From contig CM060732.1 in NCBI GenBank assembly GCA_030704615.1, positions 19,406,001 through 19,470,000 of the forward strand: a stretch of DNA of 64,000 nucleotides, given 5' to 3'. Positions 35,887 through 47,304 of the stretch are shown here, piece by piece (the stretch's first letter is position 1; each line of letters starts with the position of its first letter). The notes below the pieces were generated by a model. The model had not been told where the DNA came from. It was given only the letters and a program-made list of their open reading frames with translations, and ran no database searches. The stretch is from Takakia lepidozioides (taxonomy: Eukaryota; Streptophyta; Takakiopsida; Takakiales; Takakiaceae). Position numbers and translations under genes: made by a program.

Positions 35887-38800
35887 TCAGTCTGACTCAG
35901 AGTCAGTACAATGTATCCCCGCTTCCTCTGCATCTAAGTCTAAGTATTTTAGAACACCGGATCCACGCTGGATACACCTACGGCTGGGCAGTAAAAAGTC
36001 AGGGGATAGGGTTTCGGCCGCGTGAAGTGCCATTGCTTCGGCATGAACATGAAGCAGAAAATTGCAAAGGGGGCTGTCGAAAACAGACTCGCCAGAAATG
36101 ACTGTATCTCCTGAAGATCCACCGCTGCCTTTCCTGAAAGACAACCTGAAAAAGTTATTACTGTAACTTTGATGTTATTGAGAAATTGAGTATGGCTCCA
36201 AAAGAGGGTTTAGCACTTACTCACATGAAAAGTCGTTGTCGACCTGCTTATCTTCGGGATCGTCATCATTTCGAATTTAAATCCGATCAGTCTGTGTGCC
36301 TGAAGTGGAGCCAGACAAAAGGGGGAGGAGCACTGTGTTGTAGAGGTCAGAATCACCCTCCATGCCAAAAAGGCTTCTTCCGCCTGCCTTGCATGCATGG
36401 TTAGTTGCTCCTGCACTAGACAGGAGGACATGAACAGTTTGGTGGGGGGGATTTAAGCAGATGAAACTATTGAAAGAAAACCAATTCGGAAGGGAAAGAA
36501 CGAACCTGTGGACACAGAAAGATCGACCACCCGTGCAGAGTGGTGGCTGCATGACTCCAGCAGTATTTGCATGAACGCTGGGGACTTTTCCTTTGCACCT
36601 CTCCAGGGAGTGCCATCTGGTCTCTTCAGAGTCTGATTGGACTGCATGAAGTTGTACAAAATGTCATCGACATGGGGCTCATAGGGGGGGTTGACGAAAC
36701 AACCCTGGTCATAAATCTCAAAGCTGCGGATGGAGGATGATGTCTTGGAGGTGCGAATCCTACGCAGGCAGATCGCCTCGAACATCCTCGTTTGCCAAAG
36801 ATAGCAGGTTAGTGTGGTAAACACAATCTATAGTGGAAGTGTGTACATCGGCTATTCAGAACTCAGACACAAAAAAATCATTTTTATCACGAATCGGTGA
36901 TGATCGGTGTCGATCATAACAGATTCTACTAGAGTGGATCTGCAGAGAACATTGAAACTCATCATGAAAGCACAAGCAGAAGGGAGACGGCATACCAGCT
37001 GACCAGGGAAACCCCCTTTCACAAGGTAGAGGCTGTTCACACAATTCCATGTGCGCAAAACTTTAAACCCTGAAGACTTGAGGTATGATGTCAATGCCCG
37101 ACGACTATCATTGTCACATGACTGAAAAAGCAGAAGTGTCCCTGCATCAGAGAGGAAGTTATTACAGAACCCGAACACCCAACTCCAGTAGTTGTCCTCG
37201 AATTTGTTCCAGCCTGGCGTCTTGCCCTTTGGAAGAACTTCTGGCACAGCCTGGCCATCCGGGATGTCGAGAATAACAATGTCGGCCGCATATGTTTTCT
37301 GCACACCGCACACGAAGGTGGGACCTGTGCTCACCTGCAACAGACATGTTTTTTATAAGAATGATGGCAAGAATGTTTTCAAAGAACGAGACTGAAATAC
37401 TGCCAACGAAACTTTCAGAGAAAAAAGAAAGAAACTAGAATTCTCACCAGATTGAGGAATGAGATTATATTGTCCCAGGTAGGCAAAGGCACCCCAGTGT
37501 ATCCTCTCTTTCGACTCTGCATCATCGACAGCCAACCCTCATTAACAATTTTCATCTCTCCTGCCGAATCAGAACGGGAAGGGTGTGGCTTGGCATCAAA
37601 CACGCACTGAACAGTGCGGGTATATCTTCCAGCAGTAAAGTCCTGCCCACTCTTCATCTCCTTTCTTTCTCCTTCCCCTTGTCTTTTTCCTTCTCTTTGG
37701 ACTTCTCTTTGTCCTTTGGCTTTGCTGGTGAGATGGCTATGACATCAACAGCCTTGTCTTTTGGTTTGCGGCCCGCCTTCTTTCCCTTCTGCGGCGTTCC
37801 TTGAGCATCAGGCTCCTTGGCAGCCAATGTTGCTATGTTTCGTTGGTACTCTTCGTCAGTCAAAGGCGCCAGCATCTCAGCGTTATTGTTCAAGTATTTC
37901 ATATGCTGTTCTTGAAAGGTCGTGTGCTCCGGTGGGCAGTCAAGGTACCACCCACAGTCTTTGAAGTGAGAAGGACTCCAGTCCTTCAATATCCCTGCAG
38001 TATACATGGTTGGATCATTTGCAGGGTCCGACCACATGTCAAGATAGTCTGGAATTCCGCTCAGGTGATTTCCTTCCATAAGCACATATTTCGTGTACTT
38101 GAAAAAAAGGAGATAAATCCCAACCCACCAAAGCGCTCAGTGAGTAAGATGCAAGTAGAACAGAATGAAAAAAACATAGAATGAAATGGCTCTGAGAACC
38201 GCTCCAAGGACCTTTCAGGACCACACGACTGCTCCAGATGTGAATGTCGTCAACGCCATTCAAAACATTCCATTCAATGATACTGTAAATACACCCTAAT
38301 CCACGTGAATGCAAACTATCGTTTTGGAATGACACAGACATAGAAGTGAATGTCGTCAACGACATTCACTTTGGATTTGTGAATACACTCCTAATCAAGC
38401 CTAATTATTCCTCAAATGAAGCAAAATCAAAGGATGGAAATCATAAACTCGAGTAAGGAACCCTCCCGGAAAACTCAATGCACATTCATAACGAATATAT
38501 CACTGAGGACCTCACAACAACACTGTATGTGAATGACGTCAACGCCATTCACAAAAATACCAACAAGGAACCAATTACTTAGCTCCCAATCTATGTAAAT
38601 TCAAATTGTCGCTGGTGAATAATACAGACACAGAAGTGAATGTCGTCAACGACATTCACTTTGGATTTCTCATAACACAGCTTATCAAGCCTCCAGATTC
38701 CTCGCAAGAGGCAAAAACAATGCAGAACAACTGAATGTCTACATTGACATTCAGCAAAATGAAGTGAGGAACCCTCACTGTAAACTCTATGGACATTACA

Positions 38801-41800
38801 AAAATTTACATAACTCTGAGGACCTCTCAACAACTCCGGATGTGAATGTCGTCAACGCCATTCAAGGACATTATCAATTCTAATCAGGGACACTATAATT
38901 ACACCCTTAGATCCTAACCAGGTGAATTCATATACTCGCTTAAGAATGACTCTGACAAAGAAGTGAATGTCGTCAACGACATTCAATCTGGATCTATGAT
39001 TGCAATCCTTATGAAGCCACATTTTTTCCCAAAAAAAGCAGTAGAGTTTCCAGTATGACATTGCACCTGTACACAACTCGCATCATGGCCCACTCTCCTC
39101 CAACCTGACTGTCAAAGTCGTTGGACCGTAAAATGTTACCATCTTTGGAGAACTCCCGGAAAAAACAGTATCTCTAGGTGAGACCTCTCCACTTCCTTAT
39201 GTATGCCTCCGATGACATTTGGGGAGGGGAAACAATCGAAATGTTCAGGTCCTTCAAAGTTTGATCCAGCACAATGACGGCGCGCTTTTCGAGCTGCAAA
39301 TTGTATATTTGTCAGAATTGCAAATAAGATACTCATCACATACTTGAAGAGAAGAAAACAGCATATTTGAATACACACCTGACTCCAAAATGTAGTCTTG
39401 TGGAGCCAGTTATCAAACACCAAATCACTGATTCCTTCCACCTTTGTGCCAGGCTGTATGGTGCTCTTTGGGAACTGATTCAAGTCCTTTACTGTCTGAT
39501 CTGAGTTCCATATCTCCAGCCACCTTATTTTTGTTTGTGGGTCGACCATCGATATGGCCAGCCGGTGTAATTTCTCCTGCTGCATCTCCGGATGCACATG
39601 CTTGCCATAGTGTGTTTTGATCTGCTAAAGGAACTCAGAACCAAGTCCAGGATCTACTATTCTAAGCTGCTTTCCGAAGGTGGACATCAATTTGGTTCTT
39701 CGCATTTCAAACTCCTTCTTTATTGCAGCTTCCACACCCTTTGATGTCCTTAGTTCCTCTGGTGTAGTGCGGTAATATTCGGATTTTCCCTTCTCAGCTG
39801 CCTCTGCCAGTTCTTGCTACATTGATTCAAGTAGTGATTAGCACCGAAGGGCCTACAAACATGTATTCGAAAAGTAAACTGAGTACAGACTCGGGCTTAC
39901 CGCATACATGTACTCCAGAAACGCCTCTCGTGTCAAAGAATACCAAGTGCCTGCAGCTCTTCCTGTTTCGCACTTCTTGATTATATTGGGTGGGAGTACT
40001 GTCCGAAAATCATCCAGCTTCATCAGACCAATCCTCTGAATTCGGAATAGTGTGTGGACCAAGCTTGTTGTCACATGCGATTTCTCTGTCGATCTGCAAA
40101 AACATTGGAAACATTGCATTCCTTAACACTGTTTTTTGGGGATTAATAAGACACTACAGAGAGAATGAAAGCTCCTGGATGACTTACTTGTTCACGTCGT
40201 GCATAGCTGTAAGAAGCCTAGCGATGTCGTTTCCAGGATCCAAAACCATTGCCTCCACAACAACATGCTTGTCTTTGTCTTTCGCATGGTGTTTCTGAAT
40301 GTATCCCATCCATGCCAGCAATCGGTGGTTGCCGTCCCAGACGTAGAACATGTGGTTGCAGAATTGCTGGGTGTTCTTTCCCATCATGAGGCCCAGCTCG
40401 AACTCCTCATTGGCATCTTTCCAGCACTCATCCCAGTTATCACTGATCTCTGGAGACACTAATGTGCTTTTCCCATTTATATCCGTCAGTGACACATAAA
40501 AAACTTGTGCACCAAGTCTATATCCATGCACAAAATCACTCTCCAATTTTGTTATGTCATGGGAAAGAGGTGGACGCACAACAGGCATAGATATCATCCG
40601 GCACAGAGGGATGTCCAGACGCCCTCCAGATATGAGCATGTCCCTTATAACCTCCTGAGAGTTTACCTTCTGGAATGACATGAGTTCTTTCACCTTGTCA
40701 AGGTAGTGCACTTCAGATTCATCTGCTTCATCTGTATTCTCTGAGCTTTTTCCGGACTCGTCCCCATCTCCAGATCCTTTCCCCTCTGATCCTGTAGGCT
40801 TCGACCTCACAGTTTTCTGCACGATCCATTCAATTCTGACTGAGTAATTTGCAAATAGTGAACGGCGGTAACGACCATCACTCTGTCTCCAAGAAACTCA
40901 CTATGAATGGTGTGAAACAATTCAGCACAATCTACACAAGCAAAGCTGATCCTGCCGTATTCAAAACAAAAGCGAGAGCGATAGCGAACGGCGTTAACGA
41001 CAATCACAAAAGATAAGGACCTGCCGGATCGGTGTTGTGTAATGACATCTATGTGTAAGTGATTGGCGGCAACGACATTCAGTATAGTTTAGGGCGGACA
41101 GTAAGTGCAGATTATTCAGATTGACTCCATTGTGATTACCGTCGCCAGCATGGGAAGATGAAGGACTGCTTGAAAAGCAATCAGACAGACTGTATGATCT
41201 GAACAACGATGATTGACGGTATGCCGACCCTCACTCTCTCTTCAAACACATAGGTACATAAATCTCATGAGGAGAATCGAATGGCGTTAACGACGCTCGC
41301 AATTCAGTAGACTTCAATCACATGTTCCTGCTAAAGAAGGGAAGAGGAAGGACTGCTTGAAAGGCAATCAGACAGACTGTATGATCTGAACAACAGTGAA
41401 TGACGGTATCGTCAGTCACCCACTCATTGTGCGGTAAACCCTTAGCAGAGGAGTAGAAAGCAAATCACCGTTGTGATGGTCGGTAGCGACAATCCCTGTC
41501 TGGGACATTCCACTCAATCTCTACGCAGATCTTCAACAATGAAATGTAAGTTAGAGAAAACTTACTGGCGCCTTCTTAGGTTTTGAAATTGGATCCCCTT
41601 CTGCAGCTTTCCTCTTCCCTCTCACATCTGCTGGAATTTCTGTCTGCTCTAGGGTTTCTGGACCTTCTCCCGGTTCGGCGTTCCTCGTGCTTCCACCTCC
41701 TTCAGTGTCCTTGCGAGTCATCTCTGCATCCACAGGCTGGCGCACTCTTATCGCCGACTGTGTCACAGCCGCTGCCTCAGTCTCCGTCTGCTCTTGTGAA

Positions 41801-42102
41801 TCAGTCTCCGCGTTCACCTGCTGCCTTGGCCCTGTGTTCTCCAACAAACGACGCCTCGTCATTTGCTCTCTTGCTCTGCGTCTCTCTCTAAGGGAAGTAA
41901 AATAAAGAGACTTTCTTCTCTTTCGTATTGTAGAATGAACCCTCTCCAGCTTGACTACCACTCTCTCTCTAAGCGCGAAAAGTAGAAAAACGAGTGACTC
42001 CCGATTTCTTGCGGGATTGCCTGCGTTGTTGCTTGTCTCTAGAAGCATCGGATTCCCTCTCGCGTGACCGTTACACATAGTCGTTCCCTTATTAGTGCAC
42101 AT
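35887..42102 (-). CDS. ParB-like/DNA-methyltransferase fusion gene, element B copy (two stops, one frameshift)
   Basis: Exons: 42102 (or 42048)-41566, 40816-40188, 40093-39901, 39816-39379, 39293-39067, 38097-37448, 37334-36996, about 36.80-36.506 kb, 36410 to about 36.30 kb, and 36146-35887. Phases agree at nearly every join. The N-terminus is basic (KRRKSLYFTSLRERRRARE) and acidic linkers follow. The ParB-like domain runs from IPLCRMISMPVVRPP to FYVWDGNHRLLAWMGYI. After a helical middle, the methyltransferase reads DIVILDIPDGQ, then a WVFGFCNNFLSDAGTLLLF strand-helix unit, then EKSPAFMQILLESC and VVDLSVSTGATNHACKAGGR, and LFGMEGDSDLY. Motif IV before motif I indicates a permuted (beta-type) N6/N4 class. 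The usual DPPY is DIPD. Lesions: TAG at 39625-39627 and 39174-39176, and a frameshift near 37.66 kb. The gene is otherwise readable end to end. Confidence 0.75.
38230..39000. repeat. Element B palindromes in a methyltransferase intron, GAATGTCGTCAACGACATTC
   Basis: Seven copies (near 38.24, 38.35, 38.53, 38.64, 38.73, 38.84 and 38.97 kb) lie in the intron 39066-38098. Perfect copies have 11-bp arms around CA; the alternate copies carry GCCATTC in the right arm. Perfect and imperfect copies mostly alternate, and flanking text (GGATTTCTCATAACAC, CTCCGGATGTGAATG) also recurs. The higher-order unit is therefore about 290-310 bp. Confidence 0.85.
40850..41510. repeat. Related CGTTAACG-centred palindromes in the first methyltransferase intron
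   Basis: About eight diverged units occur in the intron 41565-40817, such as GAACGGCGGTAACGACCATC, GAACGGCGTTAACGACAATC, ATTGGCGGCAACGACATTCA, AATGGCGTTAACGACGCTCG and GTGAATGACGGTATCGTCAG. The core is CG(T/G)(Y)AACG rather than CGTCAACG. A segment including AGGACTGCTTGAAA and CAATCAGACAGACTGTATGA is also duplicated at 41.16 and 41.35 kb. Confidence 0.75.
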
Positions 42103-42717
42103 GCCAGCAATTGGTGTACAGCTGTTTGTATTCAGTTATGGATGTCTGACGTGTGCCGCCCAAAATAAACGGCGTGTTCTTTATTAGAACGGTTTCAATA
42201 TTTAAAAATAACAGCGAATCCCAGAAATCTTGGCGCACAGTCTTACACAAATAAATATAAATGAACGAGAGTTTGATGACAAATTTTGGAATATCATACA
42301 CGGTCATCCTTGTTAGCCAAACCCCACATTCGTTTCACATTTGGAACTTTCCAGGTGCGCATGATCATTGGTAGTAGTATAAAGATACATTTACTTAATC
42401 TGCAATCCCATCCTCAGATCCTGTGGCATGCTTCCAGGAAGTCGGCTTTGTTATTGGGTTTATTGATGAGGTTCTGATTAACGGTTTAACAGCTGCCGAC
42501 ACTGCTCCTAGGGATACTCTGACCACTTGGCCCACAAGAAAAGTAATTAAAATGGACGGCTACATATCTGGAAAGAATAACATAATATGCACAGTCGTTG
42601 TCTGAGCTTCCTCCGCCATATTCTCTGCTCATTCTTCAACTGTGTTCTGGAGACATCAGTAAACCGATTTACACTAGATCTGCGATAGCAAGGTATAAAC
42701 GTACGCGAGGAAGGAAG

Positions 42718-45700
42718 ATGGCTTCCTCTGAAGCGGAGTTCTTCTCTGACGACAAACCAGTGCCGTTCTCCCAGGAAGTCCTTGACAATGGATTTGCAAT
42801 TGTTCTGGAACATGTCTTGGCTACCCGTTTTCAGCTGCAGAATGGCTCCATCTTTTTGGAGAAAGAGGTGTACGATCTTAAAGAGAAGTTGTTGAAATAC
42901 TCTTTCCAAAACCGTGATGAGACGGCTCATATCAGCCAGTGGAGAGTGCGTCCTGGTCGATACAGAGTACTTGGAGAGCCTCGGCGAAAGTCCCTTGGGT
43001 CATATGTGACGCCCGGGACTGCTGCTTCGGTCGTTGAAGACAAGAGGGAGGTGGTGGTGAAAAAAGAACAGACGTCCTCCACTCCAATCGTTGAGCTTTC
43101 GGATTCGTCTGATGATGACATAAGTGAAATTCCAAATCCAGTCCTTCCTACTGTGGTTGGAGAAGCTGATGAAGAAGAGATTTGTAGTGTCATTCCAAAT
43201 TGCGGGCGATGGGAGGAATGGCTGGATTCAAAAGTGAGTTGCGGGGAATTGATTGGGAATCTTTGAAGCAGGTGCCTGTGAAGTTCTTGCCGGAGACTTT
43301 TGATGGCGATATCCTATTCGAGCTGCCTCCTCCTCCGCGAGTTGGAGGTGTAACAATCATGATGCATGGAATGGACAAGAAACACGACGGGCACCCGTGG
43401 TGCAGAACAAAAACATCCAATATTCAGAATGATGACAAGCTTGTTTTCAGGAGGACAGTTTGCAATGGACACCTTAGGTGTGATAATTTGAATTGCAGAC
43501 ACTTTCTTCAGTCTGGGGTTCATAATCAAAGCGAATGGGAGGGTCTGGCGGAAAATCCATTTCAGCCTGGGACTGCCCCTCCACCGGCAAACACTTTCGT
43601 CTGCAAATTCTGCAAACTTGTGCCATCCTGCTTGGCGCTCTGCGGAGCAAGAATGTACTATGTTGTCCACCGTTTGAAAACAATGACAAGAGCTTGTGTG
43701 CATTTTGGATTCCATAACCATCCTGTCTCGAAGGGGGATTACAGGGAGAGTGTTGAGACAGTATCGAGGTTGATTAAACAGGAGTTCGGGAGAAACCCAT
43801 CCGCAACAACATCTGCAATTGCTCTTGGCGCAAGCAAGTCCTTTTTGGAAAGCCATATTTTGAGTGAAGGGGATTCTGTGGGGACTAAACTTGACGGTGC
43901 AGCATTGGACCTGGTCATGGATCATTTCTCCACTTTAAGTTCACCTAACATTCGGCATCAGATCAATGCATTGAGAATGGGCTCTGGGATCAGAGGCTAC
44001 ATAGACAACATTTTGGAATTGAAACGAGTGAGCAAGTACGATTACATCCAGGACAATGTATTCCCAGGTCAAGGTGCCATCAAAGTTTTTCTTTTCAAAA
44101 TGTCGACTGTTGGGGAGGGCAGTGGGGTTAGCCTCGTGAAGCGGATGCAGAAGACTGGGGACTTGCAGAACTGTTTTCTTATGTTTGATCATGTGAAACG
44201 AGTGAAGGATTGGACGACAATGGCTTGTCATGTCTACGATCCAGTGTACCAACGAGTTATGACAATTGTTGTTTGTGACATGCAATCCGAGGATACGGAA
44301 TCCCAGAAGCTCATGTGGAATTCCCTGATACGTGTCATGGGCTGCCATCTCCAAATTTCGCAGGTTTCATGGCGGATAGTGCTCAAGCAAATTTCAATGC
44401 TGTTCGTATTGTCTTCGGATCGGGCGACCCAAAAGTGCCTATGCCAGGAAGAGAGCGTACATGTCTATTCCATTGGACACAATCTCTGGAAAAACATACA
44501 AAGTCGGACATCAAACCAGAGATGCAGACTCAGCACCGTAAATTGTGCAAAGAGTACAAAGATGCTAGAACAATGAAGGAGGCGGACACTTTGTTCCAGA
44601 CAATTCGTGCCTGGTGGTTCTCTTCTGGAGCTGCATCACTTGAGAGTATGAGAGCATTGGAAGATTGGCTGGCGTTTTGGCACTTCCGGTATAGACAGTG
44701 GGGAGCAGCCATGCCATTGGTACGAGGCTTATATTTATTGCTTTATTCATACATTTGCTTTCCATTTTATTGTGTCATCGCTTTCTTTATGTTGTTTTCT
44801 GTTCACTGTTTTGAAGTGTGGTTCTGCACTTTGCAGAACATGTCCATTGAGGAAATGGCGAGACATGCCATCTTGCAATTTGGCAGAAACTGTGCACAAC
44901 GCATGGTTGCAGCAGTCTGGGAAACGAGGTCGGGATTTGTATGTGGCAACAACAGATGATTTGATACGTGCCTTGCAACAACAAACCCGATACCGTGATT
45001 TCTTACGAGGTGGGGTTGGTGGCAAGGGTCCGGACAAATGGGAGTTGATGTTGCGTGCTGCAAACAGATCTGGGGATCCAATCAAGATAGCACGGGCGGT
45101 GAGCATGTATGCCCAGGGAACGCCACTTGTTTCTAGAGTTCCACATCTTGAAGGGAGGAGAGATTCGGCTCCTGTAAAGGAAATTGAACACTCCACCTGG
45201 TTCGGATTCAGATTCCCACAGGGCAGACCGTGATAACTTCTCGAAGCCTCGTGTTCCCCTGCATGACAGCTCCATGTCCGGAACCTCCATTGTGGAGGAA
45301 CCTCCAACACGACGGCAAGCTCCAGCATCAAACAGTGCCACTGAAATGGTGCAGGAGAGAAACAACCCCCTTGATGTGCTTGAGTCCGCATGCCCCGACC
45401 ACGTTTGACACATAGAACGCACAAGTGTAGGGTCTCGTGTGAAATGTACACGATCAGGGCAACTAATTTCGAGAAGTGCACGTCATCTATATCCAGAGGT
45501 GGTGCCCGAACTCCTGCTCCGACTTTCACGGGCTTGATGCGTCCATACGGTCAACCAGAAGCCAAGAACCACAAGTTCTGGTTCTGCGCAAATGATTGTG
45601 CCAGATGTGTGCATGGAACTGTGCGTCCTTCCGTAGTGATGAAGCCATCTCCTCCAACCGTTTGGCCCGTGAAGGTGGGAACACATCTGAGCTTTCAGGA

Positions 45701-46194
45701 GATTGAAATGCTGGAGGAGGCAGGTTTTTCCCTGCAGACAACCCCAACTCCATGCATGTGCTACTACTTCTGCGTCCTCCCGGGTCCCCCCGGCAAATCC
45801 TGACTTGTGGCCAACCAAACGAGATGGAAAGCTCGTTCGGCGTTTCCCTCCAACCGCTGAACACTTTGGCAAAGTGGAGTCCGCAAGAATGCTCCAAGCT
45901 CGTGTTGGAAGCACCACGGAAGTACTCGATCCAGGATATGGTCGGGTATTCACAATCATCACTTCCACATCTGCTGTTCATGACAGGACCTACGACATCA
46001 CGGTTTCCAATTTCCCCAATTGCACATGTCCTGATTTTGTGAATATGCTATCAACCAGTTTGGGCAAGAGAGGTAAATTCATACCCTGCAAACATTTGTA
46101 TTTCATATTTTTGAAGAGGATGGTTTGCGATCCCAAACGTGACAACTTCATTCACCAGGCCACTATGAGTTTCAACGAGGTCGATACTCTTTAG
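42718..46194 (+). CDS. MULE transposase with SWIM finger (element B), frameshifted
   Basis: The Met at 42718 opens an acidic N-terminal region (ELSDSSDDDISEIPNP). Next are FDGDILFELPPPPR, MDKKHDGHPWCRTKTSN and a Cys/His zinc domain ending RACVHFGFHNHPV, of WRKY/GCM1-like type. The catalytic region then reads FKMSTVGEGSG, LMFDHVKRVKDW (Asp), GFMADSAQANFNAVR (Asp, about 44.37 kb), WLAFWHFRYRQWGAAMP, an intron at about 44.72-44.83 kb, and NLAETVHNAWLQQ (Glu). The C-terminal SWIM finger is PNCTCPDF..FIPCKHLYFIFL at about 46.02-46.12 kb. Frame changes are needed near 43.2 kb, 44.34 kb (just before GLPSPNF) and in 45.2-45.8 kb. Some could be unrecognised introns. All key residues survive, so the copy may be recently inactivated or mis-assembled. 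Confidence 0.75.
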
Positions 46195-46689
46195 CAGCGG
46201 GATACAACACATGGGTAGCATCAACTATGCAATGTGGTATGTGGACGACCATGATTTGAAATGTGTAATTCACATCAATTCGTCGGCGGTGCAATGATAT
46301 GGCCTCCAACTATACGGAGTGAGCTCTGAGTGACAACTTTTAGGTAATGCACATTTGTCATTGCACCGTTCGAAGTCTACATGTCTTGTTGTCGCTATGC
46401 ACTACAATCATCTTTTGAAGATGATCCTAACTCTCATTGTTATTTGAGGAGGGAGGAAGGTCTTCCCGTGGCAGCCTTTATGGTGCACACTTTGTGAGGA
46501 TATTTTTTCGTCCTCGTAATTGTAAAAGTGAAACAAGCATTTGTAATTGCACAATGTTGGATGCTGCAATTGTAGGCCTCAACGCTCGTCTCGATTCTAT
46601 TTAGGCAAGATTCCCTGCATTAATTCCACGGTCATAGGACCATCCTCGGTTATAGGCGGCGCATGTTAATGCTGACGTGGCAGATGACG

Positions 46690-46838
46690 GACAGTGCCAC
46701 GTCATCATTTACCGCCACATCAGCATGCTGACATGACGCTCACGCCACGTCAGCGTGTGTGCAGGCTCACGCCACGTCACTCCTGCGTGAGCGTACACTC
46801 GAACGCTCACGTGCCACGCTCACGCCATTGCGTCGTTG
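46690..46838. repeat. Right terminal region of element B
   Basis: It has repeated GCTCACGCCACGTCA motifs, a GTGAGCGTACACTC stretch and the end GCTCACGCCATTGCGTCGTT. The nested MITE ends in the closely similar GCTCACGCGGTAGCGTCGTT, which ties the two to one family. Confidence 0.7.
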
Positions 46839-46847
46839 CTTTGGATG

Positions 46848-47282
46848 GAGCCCTTGACGAACTTGCATGAATATTGTCAAAAGCTAGCCTTAACCCACCA
46901 AGATCCTCCCATGGTGGATGCTGAAAGTTCATACAATGAATGTAAGGGTATTTGGGTATGTTGTTATTGGTTGATGCGGCTTGTGAAAATTGAACATTGA
47001 AATGCAGATCCGCCATTTTTCTTCCAGAAAAAAACAAAACACGGGATCTCTGCATGTAACACCGTGGGGATGACCCACCCTTTTTTTGTGAAAAATTGAA
47101 CGTAGTTCTCAGAATTTGTCGCTAGTAGTGCGGAGCAACGCGAAGCCCTAGTAATTAATTATTTCAAGGGTTTGCAGAAAGCAGCGGCTAGTGTAACTTG
47201 TGATAAACATGAGGTCTGTTGTTCAAATCCTGGCAGGTGACATTGTGGCGGTAATGTGTGTTAATTATAATTATATATTTTG
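46848..47282. other. Flank right of element B
   Basis: No gene seen. An AT-rich tract near 47.15-47.28 kb precedes a short repeat. Confidence 0.4.
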
Positions 47283-47304
47283 TTTGAGGAGGGTCTAAAG
47301 GTTG

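Larger units (their letters stand above)
35201..46838. mobile_element. Element B: large composite MULE carrying a ParB-methyltransferase gene
   Basis: Left end CAGGGATGCCTC then GGCGTGAGCCTGG(T)CACGTGAGCG. The right end, read on the minus strand, is CAACGACGCAAT then GGCGTGAGCGTGGCACGTGAGCG. The two 12-bp leaders are the same length and the inner 23-24 bp differ at two positions. The flanking 9 bp are CTTGGGATG (35192-35200) and CTTTGGATG (46839-46847), matching at 8 of 9. Inside are the ParB-methyltransferase fusion on the minus strand (35887-42102) and the MULE/SWIM transposase on the plus strand (42718-46194). They are divergent, with about 0.6 kb between them. CGTYAACG-centred palindromes fill two introns of the methyltransferase gene. 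The layout mirrors element A although the sequences are strongly diverged. Confidence 0.75.

Noticed and set aside
17508-39627. TAG as a sense codon in this genome
   Set aside because: TGA also interrupts the same genes, frameshifts accompany the TAGs, and all lie in decayed transposon genes.
44320-44375. A 32-nt intron (GTGTCATG...CGCAG) to repair the frame before GFMADSAQAN
   Set aside because: Too short, and it would delete GLPSPNF, which is conserved in the element A transposase. A small indel fits better.
35201-46838. Element B as a retro-element or Helitron
   Set aside because: It has inverted ends, a 9-bp duplication and a DDE/SWIM transposase; no reverse transcriptase, Rep or helicase is present.
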